Shown here one piece after another: positions 63,574 through 64,000 of a DNA stretch of 64,000 nt; the first letter of the stretch is position 1; each line of letters opens with the position of its first letter. Both the position numbers and the translations under genes were made by a program. Under the pieces are notes generated by a model. The model was not told the origin of the DNA. It saw only the letters and a program-made list of their open reading frames with translations, and made no database searches. Origin of the DNA: Bacteroidales bacterium UBA755 (GTDB lineage: Bacteria; Bacteroidota; Bacteroidia; Bacteroidales; UBA932); contig DBKH01000082.1 in the NCBI GenBank assembly GCA_002297815.1, forward strand, positions 1 to 64,000, read 5' to 3'.

Positions 63574-64000
63574 ATGATTTCGATTAATGGATTGACAGTG
63601 GCCTATGGAGGCTACACACTTCTAGATAGCATTGATTTCCACATTAGTGAGAAAGACAAGATAGGTCTCGTCGGCAAGAATGGAGCAGGTAAGTCAACAA
63701 TCATGAAACTGATCTGCGGTCTTCAAAGTCCGACTTCTGGAAGCATTGACAAGCCTAATGACCTTAGGATCGGCTACCTTCCTCAGATCATGGAGCACCA
63801 CAAGGGCAGAACCGTGATGGAGGAGACGTTGACCGCTTTCGATCACATCACTGAGATTCAAGCCGAGCTTGACAGTGTCAATGCACAGCTTGCAGAGAGA
63901 ACTGACTATGAATCAGATGAATATCTCTCCTTGATCAACCGTCTCAACGACCTGACGGACGCCATGTCGATGAGTCAGTCCGAACCTCCTGAGGTTCTTG
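63574..64000 (+). CDS. ABC-F family ATP-binding protein (5' part, cut by window end)
   Basis: The first 142 codons of a gene beginning directly after tatC. It has ISINGLTVAYGGYTLLDSI, Walker A VGKNGAGKS and GYLPQ, the Q loop of an ABC-F (Uup/EttA-like) ATPase. ABC-F proteins act on ribosomes and are not transporters. The second ATP site and C-terminus lie outside the window. Confidence 0.88.
   Translation, partial: MISINGLTVAYGGYTLLDSIDFHISEKDKIGLVGKNGAGKSTIMKLICGLQSPTSGSIDKPNDLRIGYLPQIMEHHKGRTVMEETLTAFDHITEIQAELDSVNAQLAERTDYESDEYLSLINRLNDLTDAMSMSQSEPPEVL

Noticed and set aside
1..64000. tRNA genes, integrase or transposase genes
   Set aside because: None could be recognised by eye on either strand; the accessory operon therefore has no visible integration marks.

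Overview
The window looks like chromosomal DNA of an anaerobic Bacteroidota, most probably Bacteroidales; I cannot name the genus. Evidence: many start sites are preceded by the Bacteroidota -7 element TAnnTTTG (for example TATCTTTG at 9623, 24464, 53156 and 59383), often with TTTG about 19-20 nt further upstream. The gene complement is also typical: a PUR-alpha-like DUF3276 protein, a nusB-yajC-ybbR-coaE-DUF5606-rimO block, a long NusB, many lipoproteins, a TonB-dependent receptor, glpABC and an indolepyruvate:ferredoxin oxidoreductase. There are no convincing tRNA genes, transposases, integrases or CRISPR arrays.

Layout. 1-1266 is gene-poor and holds a perfect 28-bp inverted repeat. 1.3-4.5 kb (-) is a secreted S9 peptidase under a WYL regulator. 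4.6-7.2 kb (+) is a small lipoprotein and recG. 7.2-9.5 kb (-) is rfbDAC for dTDP-rhamnose, without rfbB. 9.7-10.8 kb (+) is a WbuC-like cupin and a CpsB-like phosphatase. 10.9-15.7 kb (+) is iorA-iorB-aminotransferase-CoA-transferase, a likely amino-acid fermentation operon. 15.9-20.5 kb (-) is nucleoside and NAD metabolism. 20.6-23.9 kb (-) is a three-gene exported pathway resembling 3-keto-glycoside metabolism. 24-30 kb is the conserved nusB-rimO block. 30.2-34.4 kb is glpABC, followed by RNase P RNA (-). 35-37.5 kb is pyrG and a glutaminyl cyclase. 37.55-40.07 kb is a TPP riboswitch and an outer-membrane receptor, a predicted thiamine uptake system. 40.3-41.6 kb is a DUF4143-type ATPase behind three 23-bp-spaced repeats.

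41.8-52.9 kb is the accessory region of greatest interest. It is a tightly packed operon behind tandem Bacteroidota-type promoters: a small uncertain ORF, a VWA-like lipoprotein, a three-TM protein, a tubulin/FtsZ-like GTPase, a 1124-residue actin/Hsp70-like protein, a TM-plus-coiled-coil protein, a MotA/ExbB/ZorA-like channel protein, a MotB/OmpA/ZorB-like protein, a DNA/RNA non-specific nuclease lipoprotein and a small membrane protein. The motor pair recalls Zorya, but no recognisable Zorya effector is present. A tubulin-like and an actin-like ATPase with an envelope motor and an exported nuclease suggests an undescribed defence, competition or envelope-remodelling machine. This is inference.

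53-64 kb returns to housekeeping: a CNNM/CorC-type protein, a lipoprotein, a five-gene envelope operon on the minus strand (DUF3467, kdsC, maf, lipoprotein, PagL-like deacylase), valS, a thioesterase, tatA, tatC and the start of an ABC-F gene cut by the window end. A dispersed repeat with core CGCTTCGACAGGCTCAGCG occurs in at least five places, once in frame inside glpB.
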